The position numbers and the translations under genes are program-made. 54,131 bases of DNA, taken from a bacterium 210917-SL.2.15. GTDB lineage: Bacteria; Bacillota; Clostridia; Oscillospirales; Oscillospiraceae. The DNA lies in assembly GCA_020555605.1 (NCBI GenBank), contig JAJCJC010000019.1, positions 1-54,131 on the forward strand, given 5' to 3'. This document shows positions 1 through 15,083 of the stretch, one piece after another; within the stretch, counting starts at the first letter, position 1; each line of letters starts with the position of its first letter. The notes below the pieces were generated by a model that made no database searches, had not been told where the DNA came from, and saw only the letters and a program-made list of their open reading frames with translations.

Positions 1-36
1 GTTCGTACAGAGCTGTGATTTTCTCGTTTTTTCTCA
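1..36 (-). CDS. Serine recombinase, first 12 codons only (partial, runs off the left edge)
   Basis: The residues MRKNEKITALYE resemble the N-terminus of clostridial large serine recombinases, where a TALYxRLSRDD stretch contains the start of the catalytic domain (the catalytic Ser would lie just outside). An AAAGGAG Shine-Dalgarno sits about 8 bases upstream of the ATG at 36. Only 12 residues are visible, so this call rests on position in a mobile element and the short motif. It could act on the host element or on a nested one. Confidence 0.5.
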
Positions 37-1081
37 TAACTTGCGCTCCTTTCTTCGGTTTTAGGTTGTGTGTTCTAAGAGACTTCCCAACCGCTTGATT
101 AAGAAGTCTTTTAGAGCATACAACACCCGCCGCTAATTTATATTTTCGGTACTGCTTCACCGCGAAATGGTCGGGGTCGCGTTCCTCCAAGTCGGCAAAG
201 AGCAAATCGACGGGGCTTTGATATTCTTCGTCGTCCTCGCGGGCTTCGCTGGCGTTGATAAGTTCCAAAAGGGTAATAAAGTTCATTTCTTCTGCGGGGG
301 CTTCGTACCAGATATAGCCCACCAACGCGCAATACAAAAGCCGTTCTGCCTTTACCCAAAAATCCTCCGCGCTTTTTTCGCCCTCGCCTTTGGTATTCGC
401 TATCAGCGTGTTTACCAGCTTCAAAATGTCCTTTTCGCTGCGGATATAGGTAAAAGGGTTGTAGTGCATGGATTTTTTGAAGTTAATCGTATTCAGTACC
501 TTAATGCGGTAGCCCGCCCGTTGCAGCAGCTTCCCGCACTCAATCAAAACCGTACCTTTCGGGTCTGTCAAGACATAAGAGGAATGAAGCTGCATTAAAT
601 TAGGCTTAACGAAAAACCTTGTTTTTCCGCTGCCGCTGCCGCCGATCACGACGACGTTCTTATTTCTCGCGTACTTCGGCTGCTTCGGGCGGCTGTTCAT
701 GGTAAGCCGTTCCGTCTGCGTCAAAATGATGTTGTTTTGAAAATCCGGGTCTATGTAGGGCTTAATATCTTCGGCGTTGCCCCATCGGGCAGAGCCGTAC
801 TCCGCGCCCTTGCGGTATTTCTTCGCGTTTTTCCCTTTGACATAGACAATCAAGCGGATAACCACCGCGCCGACAATGCCGACAAGCAAATCCAGCGGGT
901 ACACGCTCGGCAAGGCGTTTTCAAATGCTGCGGAAAATCCCTGTGTTATATTCAGTATCTTTTCGGAAATATCCGCGCCGGGGGCAAGCCGCACCGCCTG
1001 CCCGACTTTATCAAAGAGATAGACAAAGAACACATAAGGGATATTCGGGATTATCAGCTTTTTGTAGTTTAACTGCTTCAT
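1..1081 (-). CDS. VirD4/TraG-type conjugal coupling ATPase, 5' part, running in frame into a serine recombinase start (partial)
   Basis: Type IV coupling proteins are membrane ATPases that bring DNA-relaxase complexes to the conjugation channel. The start ATG (1081) overlaps the pcfB stop as ATGA. The N-terminus has hydrophobic stretches (about residues 9-30 and 58-80), then Walker A GGSGSGKTRFF at roughly residue 145 and the stretch ending YRKYKLAAG. In the family the next residues are a conserved GKTAKSI stretch. Here, from about position 130 leftwards, the sequence departs and reads on with no stop through a dyad (65-124) into MRKNEKITALYE (start ATG at 36), typical of large serine recombinases and preceded by its own AAAGGAG. 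The VirD4 part therefore lacks Walker B and the C-terminal half and should be non-functional. The open frame may be chance at an insertion or deletion junction. Confidence 0.75.
   Translation of the reverse strand, partial: MKQLNYKKLIIPNIPYVFFVYLFDKVGQAVRLAPGADISEKILNITQGFSAAFENALPSVYPLDLLVGIVGAVVIRLIVYVKGKNAKKYRKGAEYGSARWGNAEDIKPYIDPDFQNNIILTQTERLTMNSRPKQPKYARNKNVVVIGGSGSGKTRFFVKPNLMQLHSSYVLTDPKGTVLIECGKLLQRAGYRIKVLNTINFKKSMHYNPFTYIRSEKDILKLVNTLIANTKGEGEKSAEDFWVKAERLLYCALVGYIWYEAPAEEMNFITLLELINASEAREDDEEYQSPVDLLFADLEERDPDHFAVKQYRKYKLAAGVVCSKRLLNQAVGKSLRTHNLKPKKGAQVMRKNEKITALYE
65..124. repeat. 22-bp inverted repeat with 16-nt loop at the VirD4/recombinase junction
   Basis: Arms are 65-86 and 103-124 with loop 87-102. 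Three positions differ, and all three are G-U compatible in a plus-strand transcript, so plus-strand RNA could pair along all 22 positions while minus-strand RNA would have A-C mismatches. The dyad starts about where VirD4 homology ends and lies just upstream of the recombinase start. It could be a terminal or subterminal site of a nested element, a recombinase binding site, or an antisense RNA hairpin. No T-run follows either side. Confidence 0.8.
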
Positions 1082-1551
1082 ATCTCGCGCCCCCTGTCCA
1101 TTTTCTTTACCTTGTCGCGGGCGGCGTTAAGCTGTTTCGCCTTGTCCTTTGCAGCGGCAAGGGCTTTGCGGATAGAGGGCTTTTTCTCCCTGTTCAGCTT
1201 CTTTGCGGAAAACTCTTGAAACGCTGCGGTCATAACGTCCGCGTCCCGGCCTTTGAAAAAAACAAGGTAACGGGTCTGTTCACCCTTAACCTTTTTCAGC
1301 GAAAAATCTATGTTGTATTTCTTCGCCGTACTCTCAAAGGCTTTAATATTGCTGTCGGTGATCTCGATGTTGGAAACGCCCGCGTTCTGCTTCATAAGCT
1401 GGCGCATGGTCTGTTTCCCATGCGCGGGTTTGCTTTTCTGCTCCAAAAACTTTCGGATTGCTTTCTGTAACGCCTGTTCGGTAAGCCGCGCCGCGCCTTT
1501 TCCCACTTTGACGTATAGGGCAATCGTTTTTTGAGTTACTTCCTCCTGCAA
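1078..1551 (-). CDS. PcfB family protein (DUF3801) of a conjugative element
   Basis: 157 residues starting at TTG (1551) behind AAAGGAG spaced 8 bases. It begins MQEEVTQKTIALYVKVGKGA and has a central alpha/beta region (to about residue 110) with TRYLVFFKGRDADVMTAAF, as in DUF3801/PcfB proteins, then a basic C-terminus. PcfB in Enterococcus pCF10 is a relaxase accessory factor that helps recruit the relaxase to the coupling protein. The gene here lies directly upstream of virD4 and overlaps it as ATGA, which fits that role. No truncation is visible. Confidence 0.8.
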   Translation of the reverse strand: MQEEVTQKTIALYVKVGKGAARLTEQALQKAIRKFLEQKSKPAHGKQTMRQLMKQNAGVSNIEITDSNIKAFESTAKKYNIDFSLKKVKGEQTRYLVFFKGRDADVMTAAFQEFSAKKLNREKKPSIRKALAAAKDKAKQLNAARDKVKKMDRGREI

Positions 1552-1587
1552 GGTATCAACTCCTTTCCCGGTAAACTGCGGCTATGC

Positions 1588-2532
1588 TCATTCGCCGCCG
1601 TATAAGTCGTGATTGACAAGGGCGGTATAGTAGCTGTCAATGGTACTCGGCGCGTTGAACAGCACCGCTTTTAGATACTGCTTGATGTTGCGCACCTTGG
1701 TTGTGTTTTCCTTCATGCAATCCAAAATAAACTCAATATGGCTGCTGTTCAGCTTCATAAACTTGGATTTCACCAGTTCGGCGGGGTAGTCGTCCCCGGC
1801 GATACGGATTGTCTTTCGCGCTGTGCAGACGGTTTCCAGCATGAGATCAACAATCTCATTTAGGCGGTCTGCGTCGATGTTGCAGTTTTGAATGAGATGG
1901 TCGTATTCGATATTGTCCTTGATAACCTCCCTGTAAATCTCTACTGCGCTATTGCTTTTCGCTTCCGTTCTTTTCCTTTCCGGCGGCGTAGCCGCTTCGC
2001 CCTGTGCAAAGGGCAAGGGGTTTGGGGAATGGAAAGGAATGGAATGGGTGCTTGATAAATCAGTAATTGATTGTTCTTTACTTGATATATCTTTATTTAA
2101 TTGCGTTGGATTTTCCAACGTAGGTTTTTCCTGCATAGGTTTTTCCAACGTTGGATTATCCAATGTTGGATTTTCCAATGTAGGGTAATCCAATGTAGGC
2201 GGCTGTTCGCCGCTGGGGGCTGCTTCCGGCTCTCGCGGCTGTGGCTGCTCATATATGACATAATCCGCGCCCCGCAAGCGTCCTTTCTCGTCGCGCTCCC
2301 GGCTGCGAACGATATACCCGGCTTTTTCAAGTTCCTTTACCGCTTCGCGGATTGCGTCGATCTTTTCCCGGTTGATATGGGATAATCCCGCGAGGGTATA
2401 ATCCCAATCCTCCGGCAAGGACAGCATTTGCGAAAGCAAGCCTTTTGCTTTTAAGGACAATTCCTTGTTTCGCAAGTGGTGGTTGCTCATAACGGTATAT
2501 CCCGTATTGCGCTCCACTCTGAAAACTGCCAT
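1588..2532 (-). CDS. Replication initiator A-type protein of a conjugative element
   Basis: 314 residues from an ATG (2532) behind GAGGAA. Residues 1-80 (VERNTGYTVMSNHHLRNKEL, LSLKAKGLLSQMLSLPEDWDYT) are the winged-helix RepA_N-like domain that binds origin repeats. Residues about 105-140 form a run of five-residue units of the type NPTLE/KPTLE, a low-complexity linker usual in these element-borne proteins. The C-terminal half (about 190-314) matches the conserved C-terminal domain of these initiators in overall character. It likely supports plasmid-like replication of the excised element. It is followed by pcfB after 36 bases, in one transcript. Confidence 0.8.
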   Translation of the reverse strand: MAVFRVERNTGYTVMSNHHLRNKELSLKAKGLLSQMLSLPEDWDYTLAGLSHINREKIDAIREAVKELEKAGYIVRSRERDEKGRLRGADYVIYEQPQPREPEAAPSGEQPPTLDYPTLENPTLDNPTLEKPMQEKPTLENPTQLNKDISSKEQSITDLSSTHSIPFHSPNPLPFAQGEAATPPERKRTEAKSNSAVEIYREVIKDNIEYDHLIQNCNIDADRLNEIVDLMLETVCTARKTIRIAGDDYPAELVKSKFMKLNSSHIEFILDCMKENTTKVRNIKQYLKAVLFNAPSTIDSYYTALVNHDLYGGE

Positions 2533-2660
2533 ATTTCCTCACTTCCTCTCTTGGTCTGCGTGGACAATTAGAAAGCCGTTTTCGGCGGTTTTGGTATTGC
2601 AATATGCCCTTTGCCGTTTTCGCGTCTGCAAAGCCGCATGGCACAAGGGTTTTTATCCGT

Positions 2661-2879
2661 CTATTTGTCCATGCTGGCGGGCGTTTTCCGCGTCCTCTTG
2701 CCGGGGCAGTAGGGACACTCTTTGAAAACGCAAAACTCATATTTCCATTGTGGGCGATAGAAACGGCAAGTGCCGCAATCTTCACCACCTCCGGCACAGC
2801 CGGATTGATAGCGGTCAAATCCCGGCTTCTGCTGCATGAGCAATTCAAACGCCCGCTGCTTGCCCTCTGTGAAATACAT
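2661..2879 (-). CDS. Small Cys-rich element protein, possible metal binder
   Basis: 72 residues. I chose ATG 2879 because a strong AGGAAAGGAGG lies about 10 bases upstream; the frame is open 14 codons further without a better site. Cys residues are spaced as GCAGGGEDCGTCRFYRP and FCVFKECPYCPGK, suggesting one or two zinc sites. Proteins of this kind sit before the repA gene in Tn1549-like elements; I do not know a function. It is the first gene inside the element border, after two tandem terminators. Confidence 0.65.
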   Translation of the reverse strand: MYFTEGKQRAFELLMQQKPGFDRYQSGCAGGGEDCGTCRFYRPQWKYEFCVFKECPYCPGKRTRKTPASMDK

Positions 2880-2908
2880 TCCGGCTGCGCCTCCTTTCCT
2901 GCGGGCAT

Positions 2909-2942
2909 AAAAAAACGCCACAACTTATTTCAAGCTGTGGCG
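2909..2942 (-). terminator. Rho-independent terminator upstream of the first element gene
   Basis: On the minus strand a CGCCACAGCTT / AAGTTGTGGCG hairpin (one mismatch) is followed by seven T. It lies 37 bases before the first element gene, so it stops transcription entering the element or acts as an attenuator. Confidence 0.75.
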
Positions 2943-2957
2943 GCATATCCTACCCAC

Positions 2958-3002
2958 TTAAAAACGCCATATCAAGGCTTGTCCAACCTTGCTACGGCGT
3001 TT
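2958..3002 (-). terminator. Second terminator-like hairpin at the element border
   Basis: On the minus strand AAACGCC pairs with GGCGTTT, with inner AAGG/CCTT pairing, followed by further T. Together with 2909-2942 it forms a tandem stop for transcripts reading from the chromosome into the element. Confidence 0.6.
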
Positions 3003-3024
3003 TAGGTGTAATCATAGGGGTTGT

Positions 3025-3270
3025 TTAATTGTCTTTAAGATAGTGGAAAGCCGCATGGTTACGGCATTTTCCGTGTTGTGCATATATTGACGGAGCAGTA
3101 GGTCCCGTGGCGCCTCTGGGCCCCGTGGAACCGCAGGGACCGGGACAGCCCGGAGGACCGGGAGGACCTGGAGGACCCGGAGGACCGGGAATATAGGCGA
3201 CGGGATCGCAGCCGTTACTGCCAAAGCAGAACAAATTGCTGCCTCCGCAGCCGCAATGATGATGATTCAT
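3025..3270 (-). pseudogene. Collagen-like (Gly-X-Y) surface protein, cut by the element
   Basis: ATG 3270 has AGGAG 8 bases upstream. The product begins with a His/Cys/Gly-rich head (MNHHHCGCGGSN) and then Gly-X-Y triplets (GPPGPPGPPGPPGCPGPCG), as in BclA-like and other clostridial collagen-like surface or spore-coat proteins. After GATGPT the repeat ends and 24 unrelated residues lead to a stop at 3025, which looks like element sequence. Full-length relatives have many more triplets and a C-terminal globular domain. I infer insertion of the element into this gene; a naturally short protein is less likely. Confidence 0.65.
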
Positions 3271-3280
3271 GGAAAAACTC

Positions 3281-3521
3281 CTTTTCATGGAATTCCGGTC
3301 GGAAACACACTGTTGCGTTCGGCCTATTTTACGCATGTGCTGACGCAGGTGTGCACAAAACAAAAAAGAGGGGAGAACTGTGAAAAGTGCCGGAAAGAGA
3401 GGGGAAAAGAGGTGAAAAATTTTCTGCGGCCTGAACATGTGAAAAAACTATAAAAAACAACGGAGTGGCCTTAGGAAAAAACGGGAGAAAAAAGAGTGGA
3501 AAGTGGGAGCGAACCGAAAAA
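3281..3521. other. Intergenic stretch between collagen-like gene and rpoB leader
   Basis: About 240 bases with purine-rich plus strand and no credible gene. It presumably holds the promoter of the minus-strand collagen-like gene; I could not pick a clear one. Confidence 0.5.
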
Positions 3522-3547
3522 AGCGGCCTGCATCACTGCAGACCGCT
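3522..3547. terminator. Bidirectional terminator upstream of the rpoB promoter
   Basis: AGCGG-CTGCA / TGCAG-CCGCT stem with TCAC loop, A-runs to the left and right, so T-runs in either transcript. It separates the rpoB transcript from whatever lies upstream. Confidence 0.7.
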
Positions 3548-3585
3548 AAAAAAGATCCATATAGACAATTATTTCCTAAAAGTGC

Positions 3586-3615
3586 TTGACATAAATCTCA
3601 TTCACATGGTATAAT
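3586..3615 (+). promoter_or_regulatory. rpoB promoter (sigma-A type)
   Basis: TTGACA (3586-3591), 18-base spacer, TATAAT (3610-3615), both perfect matches. The transcript would carry a leader of about 180 bases before the rpoB start at 3800, with small hairpins near 3657-3675 and 3761-3778. Confidence 0.85.
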
Positions 3616-3799
3616 CAATCGCTTGTATGCAGAAAAGGTGAAAATACCCCTCCGCTGATACTGGAGTCAGTATAGCACGGAAGTGAAGAAGAATCAAGAC
3701 GTATCAGTGGTATTTTTAACAACAAGGCCGGGTGTACCTCTTCTGCGATCCGAATACCATCAGGCCGAAAGGCTTTTTGCGAAAAAGAAACGGAGTGTG

Positions 3800-7504
<3,705 letters not shown>

Positions 7505-7562
7505 TCGCACCATGCAGCTCAGTAGGAACGATCACACGATATGAAGGAGGAAAAATGGCACA

Positions 7563-11222
<3,660 letters not shown>

Positions 11223-11240
11223 GTTTTTTTCAAACACTTC

Positions 11241-11273
11241 AGGAGCGCTGCGAAAGCGGCGCTCCTGTTTTTT
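11241..11273 (+). terminator. rpoBC terminator
   Basis: AGGAGCGC / GCGCTCCT stem with about 10-base loop followed by GTTTTTT, 18 bases after the rpoC stop. Confidence 0.9.
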
Positions 11274-11418
11274 GAACAAAAACATTTGAACGCGGATTGG
11301 AAACGGCTTGCGCCGCGAGGGAGCCGTCCGGCCGCCATTTGGTCAAAATGGCCACTCCTGAGGCGGAAAAGAGCCGGAAAATGCGCGAAAAAGCAAGAAA
11401 GTATTCACAGAAAAGGTA

Positions 11419-11447
11419 TTGACGCTGTTTTGCGCCTATGCTATAAT
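11419..11447 (+). promoter_or_regulatory. Promoter of the L7Ae-rpsL-rpsG-fusA operon
   Basis: TTGACG (11419-11424), 17-base spacer, TATAAT (11442-11447). It gives the str operon its own start separate from rpoBC. Confidence 0.85.
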
Positions 11448-11495
11448 TCTAAATTGCGCGGATATATCAAAACTACGAGCAAAAGGAGCCTTTTT

Positions 11496-11753
11496 GTGCT
11501 TTTGGAATTGCAGACAAAGAGCAAAGTGATCGGGGTCAAGCAGTCGTCCAAGGCTGTGCGCGCCAATCAGGCATGGTGTGTTTACTTGGCGGAGGACGCC
11601 GATCCGGCCCTGCTGGCCCCCATTGAGGAGCAGTGCTGTGAAAAGGAGATTCCCTTGGTCCGGGTAGAAAGCATGGCCGTGCTCGGGCAGGCCTGCGGCA
11701 TCCACGTGGGCGCTGCGGTAGCTGTTGTTTTGAAGGATGGCTGCGCCGATTGA
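11496..11753 (+). CDS. L7Ae/L30e/S12e-family RNA-binding protein (YbxF-like)
   Basis: 85 residues from GTG 11496, chosen because AAAGGAG lies 8 bases upstream and the length fits the family (about 82). It begins LLELQTKSKVIGVKQSSKAV and ends VLGQACGIHVGAAVAVVLK, the L7Ae fold's RNA-contacting loops. B. subtilis YbxF, between rpoC and rpsL in the same way, binds kink-turn RNA and associates with ribosomes; exact function here is inferred. It is the first gene of the str transcript; 84 bases separate it from rpsL. Confidence 0.85.
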   Translation: MLLELQTKSKVIGVKQSSKAVRANQAWCVYLAEDADPALLAPIEEQCCEKEIPLVRVESMAVLGQACGIHVGAAVAVVLKDGCAD

Positions 11754-11837
11754 TTTTTTATTTGCTTTTTTTGGTTTTTATCGGAATATTACCCAATATT
11801 CTGCTAAAAATAGAATTTGCGAGAAAGGAGAGAACCT

Positions 11838-12254
11838 ATGCCTACATTTAACCAATTGGTCAGAAAGGGAAGAGAACAGGCTACTTTCAAGTCCAATTCT
11901 CCCGCTATGCAGTATGGTCTGAACACCCTGAAGAACAAGTCCACCAACCTGCCTTCTCCTCAGAAGAGAGGCGTGTGCACGGCCGTGAGAACCGCGACCC
12001 CCAAGAAGCCCAACTCTGCACTGCGTAAGATCGCCCGTGTGAAGCTCACTAACGGCTATGAAGTCACCGCCTATATCCCCGGCATCGGCCACAACCTGCA
12101 GGAGCACTCTGTGGTCATGATTCGCGGCGGCCGTGTCAAGGACCTGCCCGGTGTGCGTTATCACATCATCCGCGGCAAGCTGGACACCCAGGGCGTGAAC
12201 GGCCGTATGCAGGCCCGTTCCAAGTACGGTGCAAAGCGTCCCAAGAAGAAGTAA
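11838..12254 (+). CDS. rpsL: 30S ribosomal protein S12
   Basis: 138 residues from ATG 11838 behind GAAAGGAGAG (a frame start at 11817 has no such site). The conserved core [14 protein letters not shown] (residues about 51-64) and [21 protein letters not shown] are intact, with the Lys equivalent to E. coli K43 present, the streptomycin-sensitive form. An N-terminal stretch (residues 12-39) is longer than in proteobacterial S12, as usual in Clostridia. S12 controls decoding accuracy in the small subunit. Confidence 0.97.
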   Translation: MPTFNQLVRKGREQATFKSNSPAMQYGLNTLKNKSTNLPSPQKRGVCTAVRTATPKKPNSALRKIARVKLTNGYEVTAYIPGIGHNLQEHSVVMIRGGRVKDLPGVRYHIIRGKLDTQGVNGRMQARSKYGAKRPKKK

Positions 12255-12400
12255 GACCCACGATTAAATGAAAGTTTGCCGAATAGGTTTTCTGTTTTTG
12301 ATAAAAAATGAACAAACCTCTTTGGCAGGCATTCACGGAGGAAAGCGTATTTCCTTCGAGTACCTATGAAATCATAATTTATATGAAGGAGGGAAGCATA

Positions 12401-12871
12401 GTGCCCAGAAGAGGTAATGTCCCCAAGAGAGAAATTCTGCCCGATCCGATTTACAATTCCGTGCTGGTGACCAAGCTGGTCAATTCCATCATGCTGGATG
12501 GTAAGAAGGGCGTGGCTCAGAAGGTTGTCTACGGTGCCTTCGATATTGTGAAGGAAAAGACCGAGAAGGATCCTCTGGAAGTGTTCACCCAGGCAATGGA
12601 AAACATTATGCCCAGCCTGGAGGTGAAGGCCCGCCGTGTCGGCGGTGCCACGTATCAGGTGCCCATGGAAGTTCGTCCCGAGCGCCGTCAGACACTGGGT
12701 CTGCGCTGGCTGACCAATTATTCCCGCGCCCGCAGCGAGAAAACCATGAGAGAGCGCCTGGCAGGCGAGATCATGGATGCTGCCAACAACCTCGGCAGCG
12801 CCGTGAAGAAGCGTGAAGATACCCACAAGATGGCAGAAGCCAACAAGGCTTTTGCACATTATCGTTGGTAA
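12401..12871 (+). CDS. rpsG: 30S ribosomal protein S7
   Basis: 156 residues, the standard length, from GTG 12401 behind AAGGAGGG; upstream in-frame codons lack family resemblance. It begins [16 protein letters not shown] and contains [20 protein letters not shown] and the [14 protein letters not shown] region. S7 nucleates the 3' domain of 16S rRNA and in E. coli can repress its operon. It lies 146 bases after rpsL and 12 before fusA. The 146-base gap holds no strong terminator. Confidence 0.97.
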   Translation: MPRRGNVPKREILPDPIYNSVLVTKLVNSIMLDGKKGVAQKVVYGAFDIVKEKTEKDPLEVFTQAMENIMPSLEVKARRVGGATYQVPMEVRPERRQTLGLRWLTNYSRARSEKTMRERLAGEIMDAANNLGSAVKKREDTHKMAEANKAFAHYRW

Positions 12872-12883
12872 GGGAGTAATCGT

Positions 12884-14986
12884 ATGCCGAGAAAAACAAA
12901 GCTCGAAAATATCAGAAATATCGGCATCATGGCGCACATTGATGCAGGTAAGACCACCACGACCGAGCGTATTTTGTATTACACCGGCGTGAACTACAAG
13001 ATCGGCGAGACCCATGACGGTACCGCTACCATGGACTGGATGGCGCAGGAGCAGGAGCGCGGCATCACCATCACCTCTGCCGCAACCACCTGCTTCTGGA
13101 AGGGGTCCAAGGATCAGTTCCCCCAGACCCGTATCAATATTATTGATACCCCGGGCCACGTGGACTTCACCGTTGAGGTGCAGCGTTCCCTGCGCGTGCT
13201 GGACGGTTCTGTGACCGTGATGTGCGCCAAGGGCGGCGTGGAACCCCAGTCGGAGACCGTATGGCGTCAGGCTGACGAGTACAAGGTCCCCCGCATGATC
13301 TATGTCAACAAGATGGATATCATGGGCGCAGACTTCTACAACGTGCTCGATATGATCGAGGACCGCCTGAAGTGCAACGCCGTGGCCATCCAGCTGCCCA
13401 TCGGCAAGGAGTCCGGCTTCAAGGGCATCATTGACCTGGTCGAGATGGACGCCGATATCTACTACGATGAAATGGGCAAGGATATGCGCGTCGAGCCGAT
13501 TCCTGAAGATATGATGGATTTGGCTCAGGAATACCGCGAAAAGCTGCTGGATGCCGTGTCCATGTTTGACGACGATATTATGGAGAAGTACATGGAGGGC
13601 GAGGAGATTCCCCCTGAGCAGATCCGTGCGGTGATCCGCAAGGCTACCTGCGCCGTGGAGATGATCCCGGTCACCTGTGGTACTTCGTATAAGAACAAGG
13701 GCGTTCAGAAGCTGCTGGACGCGATCGTGGACTACATGCCCTCCCCGCTGGATATTCCGGCCATCAAGGGTGTCAATCCCGACATAGACGAGGAAGATGA
13801 GCGTCATCCCGATGACAATGCTCCTTTTTCCGCGCTGGCGTTCAAGATCGCGACCGACCCCTATGTGGGCCGCCTGTCTTATGTCCGTGTGTATTCCGGC
13901 CATGTGACTACGGGCTCTTCCGTTCTGAACTCTACCAAAAAGCAGAAGGAGCGTATTGGCCGTATCGTCCAGATGCACGCCAATCACCGCGAAGACATTG
14001 AGGAGATCTACGCCGGCGATATCGCCGCTGTGGTCGGCCTGAAGAACTCCACCACCGGCGATACGCTGTGTGATGAAAAGGCCCCGATCATTCTCGAGTC
14101 CATGAACTTCCCTGAGCCCGTGATTCGTGTGGCCATCGAACCCAAGACCAAAGCCGGTCAGGAGAAGATGGGCATTGCACTGATGAAGCTGGCTGAGGAA
14201 GACCCCACCTTCAAGACCTACACTGACGAGGAGACCGGTCAGACCATCATCGCCGGTATGGGCGAACTCCATCTGGAGATCATCGTGGACCGCCTGCTGC
14301 GCGAGTTCAAAGTGGAAGCCAATGTGGGTGCGCCTCAGGTCGCATATAAGGAAACCGTTCGCAAAAAGGTCGATCATGAGACCAAATACAAGCGCCAGAG
14401 CGGTGGTTCCGGCCAGTACGGTCATGTCAAGATCATTCTGGAGCCCAACGAGTCCGGCAAGGGATACGAGTTCGTCAATGCCGTTGTCGGCGGCAGCATT
14501 CCCAAGGAATTCATTCCTGCGGTGGACGCCGGTATTCAAGGCGCCCTGCAGGCTGGCGTTGTGGCAGGTTACCCTGTGGTTGATGTGAAAGTCACGCTGT
14601 ACGACGGTTCTTACCATGAAGTCGACTCTTCGGAAATGGCCTTTAAGATCGCCGGTTCCATGGCGTTCAAAGAAGCCATGCGCAAAGCCGATCCTGTGCT
14701 GCTTGAGCCGATCATGAAGGTTTCCGTTATTGCTCCCGACGATTATCTGGGCACTGTGATCGGCGATCTGACGGCTCGCCGCGGCCAGATCCTGGGTCAG
14801 GAAGCCCGCCCCGGCGCGCAGCAGGTGGACGCGCTGGTGCCTTTGGCGAACATGTTCGGTTACGCCACCGACCTGCGTTCTTCCACACAGGGCCGCGGCC
14901 AGTATACCATGGAGCCTCACAGTTACTGTGAGTTGCCCAAGAACCTGCAGACCAAGATCATCGAAGAGCGCACCAAGGCAAATTGA
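12884..14986 (+). CDS. fusA: Elongation factor G
   Basis: 700 residues, full length, ATG 12884 with GGGAG upstream. GTP-binding motifs G1 AHIDAGKTT (about residues 17-25), the G2/switch I region with [14 protein letters not shown]3 DTPGHVDF and G4 NKMD are all present. Domains II-V follow, with the domain IV tip region near [15 protein letters not shown] drives ribosomal translocation and, with RRF, ribosome recycling. It is the last gene before the tuf gap. Confidence 0.98.
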   Translation: MPRKTKLENIRNIGIMAHIDAGKTTTTERILYYTGVNYKIGETHDGTATMDWMAQEQERGITITSAATTCFWKGSKDQFPQTRINIIDTPGHVDFTVEVQRSLRVLDGSVTVMCAKGGVEPQSETVWRQADEYKVPRMIYVNKMDIMGADFYNVLDMIEDRLKCNAVAIQLPIGKESGFKGIIDLVEMDADIYYDEMGKDMRVEPIPEDMMDLAQEYREKLLDAVSMFDDDIMEKYMEGEEIPPEQIRAVIRKATCAVEMIPVTCGTSYKNKGVQKLLDAIVDYMPSPLDIPAIKGVNPDIDEEDERHPDDNAPFSALAFKIATDPYVGRLSYVRVYSGHVTTGSSVLNSTKKQKERIGRIVQMHANHREDIEEIYAGDIAAVVGLKNSTTGDTLCDEKAPIILESMNFPEPVIRVAIEPKTKAGQEKMGIALMKLAEEDPTFKTYTDEETGQTIIAGMGELHLEIIVDRLLREFKVEANVGAPQVAYKETVRKKVDHETKYKRQSGGSGQYGHVKIILEPNESGKGYEFVNAVVGGSIPKEFIPAVDAGIQGALQAGVVAGYPVVDVKVTLYDGSYHEVDSSEMAFKIAGSMAFKEAMRKADPVLLEPIMKVSVIAPDDYLGTVIGDLTARRGQILGQEARPGAQQVDALVPLANMFGYATDLRSSTQGRGQYTMEPHSYCELPKNLQTKIIEERTKAN

Positions 14987-14987
14987 T

Positions 14988-15007
14988 AAAAAAGCAATTG
15001 CTTTTTT
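14988..15007. repeat. Perfect 20-bp palindrome between fusA and tuf
   Basis: Six A, GC, AATT, GC, six T, starting one base after the fusA stop. With only a four-base turn it would be a short A/T-rich hairpin plus T-run, possibly a partial terminator. A second dyad (CGCATAA / TTATGCG, 15030-15050) follows before the tuf Shine-Dalgarno. They may reduce read-through from fusA to tuf. Confidence 0.5.
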
Positions 15008-15083
15008 AAACCATTTGTTGTACACTATCCGCATAATGGTAATTTATGCGATCACATGAAATTGTTAAGGAGGATTTTCAACA

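Larger units (their letters stand above)
1..3090 (-). mobile_element. Terminal part of a Tn1549-type integrative conjugative element
   Basis: Four minus-strand genes (Cys-rich small protein, RepA-type initiator, PcfB/DUF3801, VirD4-type coupling protein) occur in the order known for Tn1549/CTn-type conjugative elements of Clostridia. The right border is inferred near 3085-3100, where the Gly-X-Y repeat of a collagen-like gene stops abruptly. The left border lies outside the window. At 1-36 the start of a serine recombinase frame appears directly after the VirD4 fragment, so the element is either internally deleted or carries a nested recombinase-bearing insertion. The exact end is an estimate; no direct repeat could be tested because the other end is missing. 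Confidence 0.75.

Noticed and set aside
2097..2190. Short repeats in repA as a possible CRISPR or iteron array
   Set aside because: They encode in-frame NPTLE/KPTLE units of the protein linker and lack spacers; protein-level repeat explains them.
3683..3799. 39-residue N-terminal extension of RpoB from GTG 3683
   Set aside because: Poor ribosome site and no resemblance to RpoB starts; ATG 3800 preferred, though kept as a low-interest finding.
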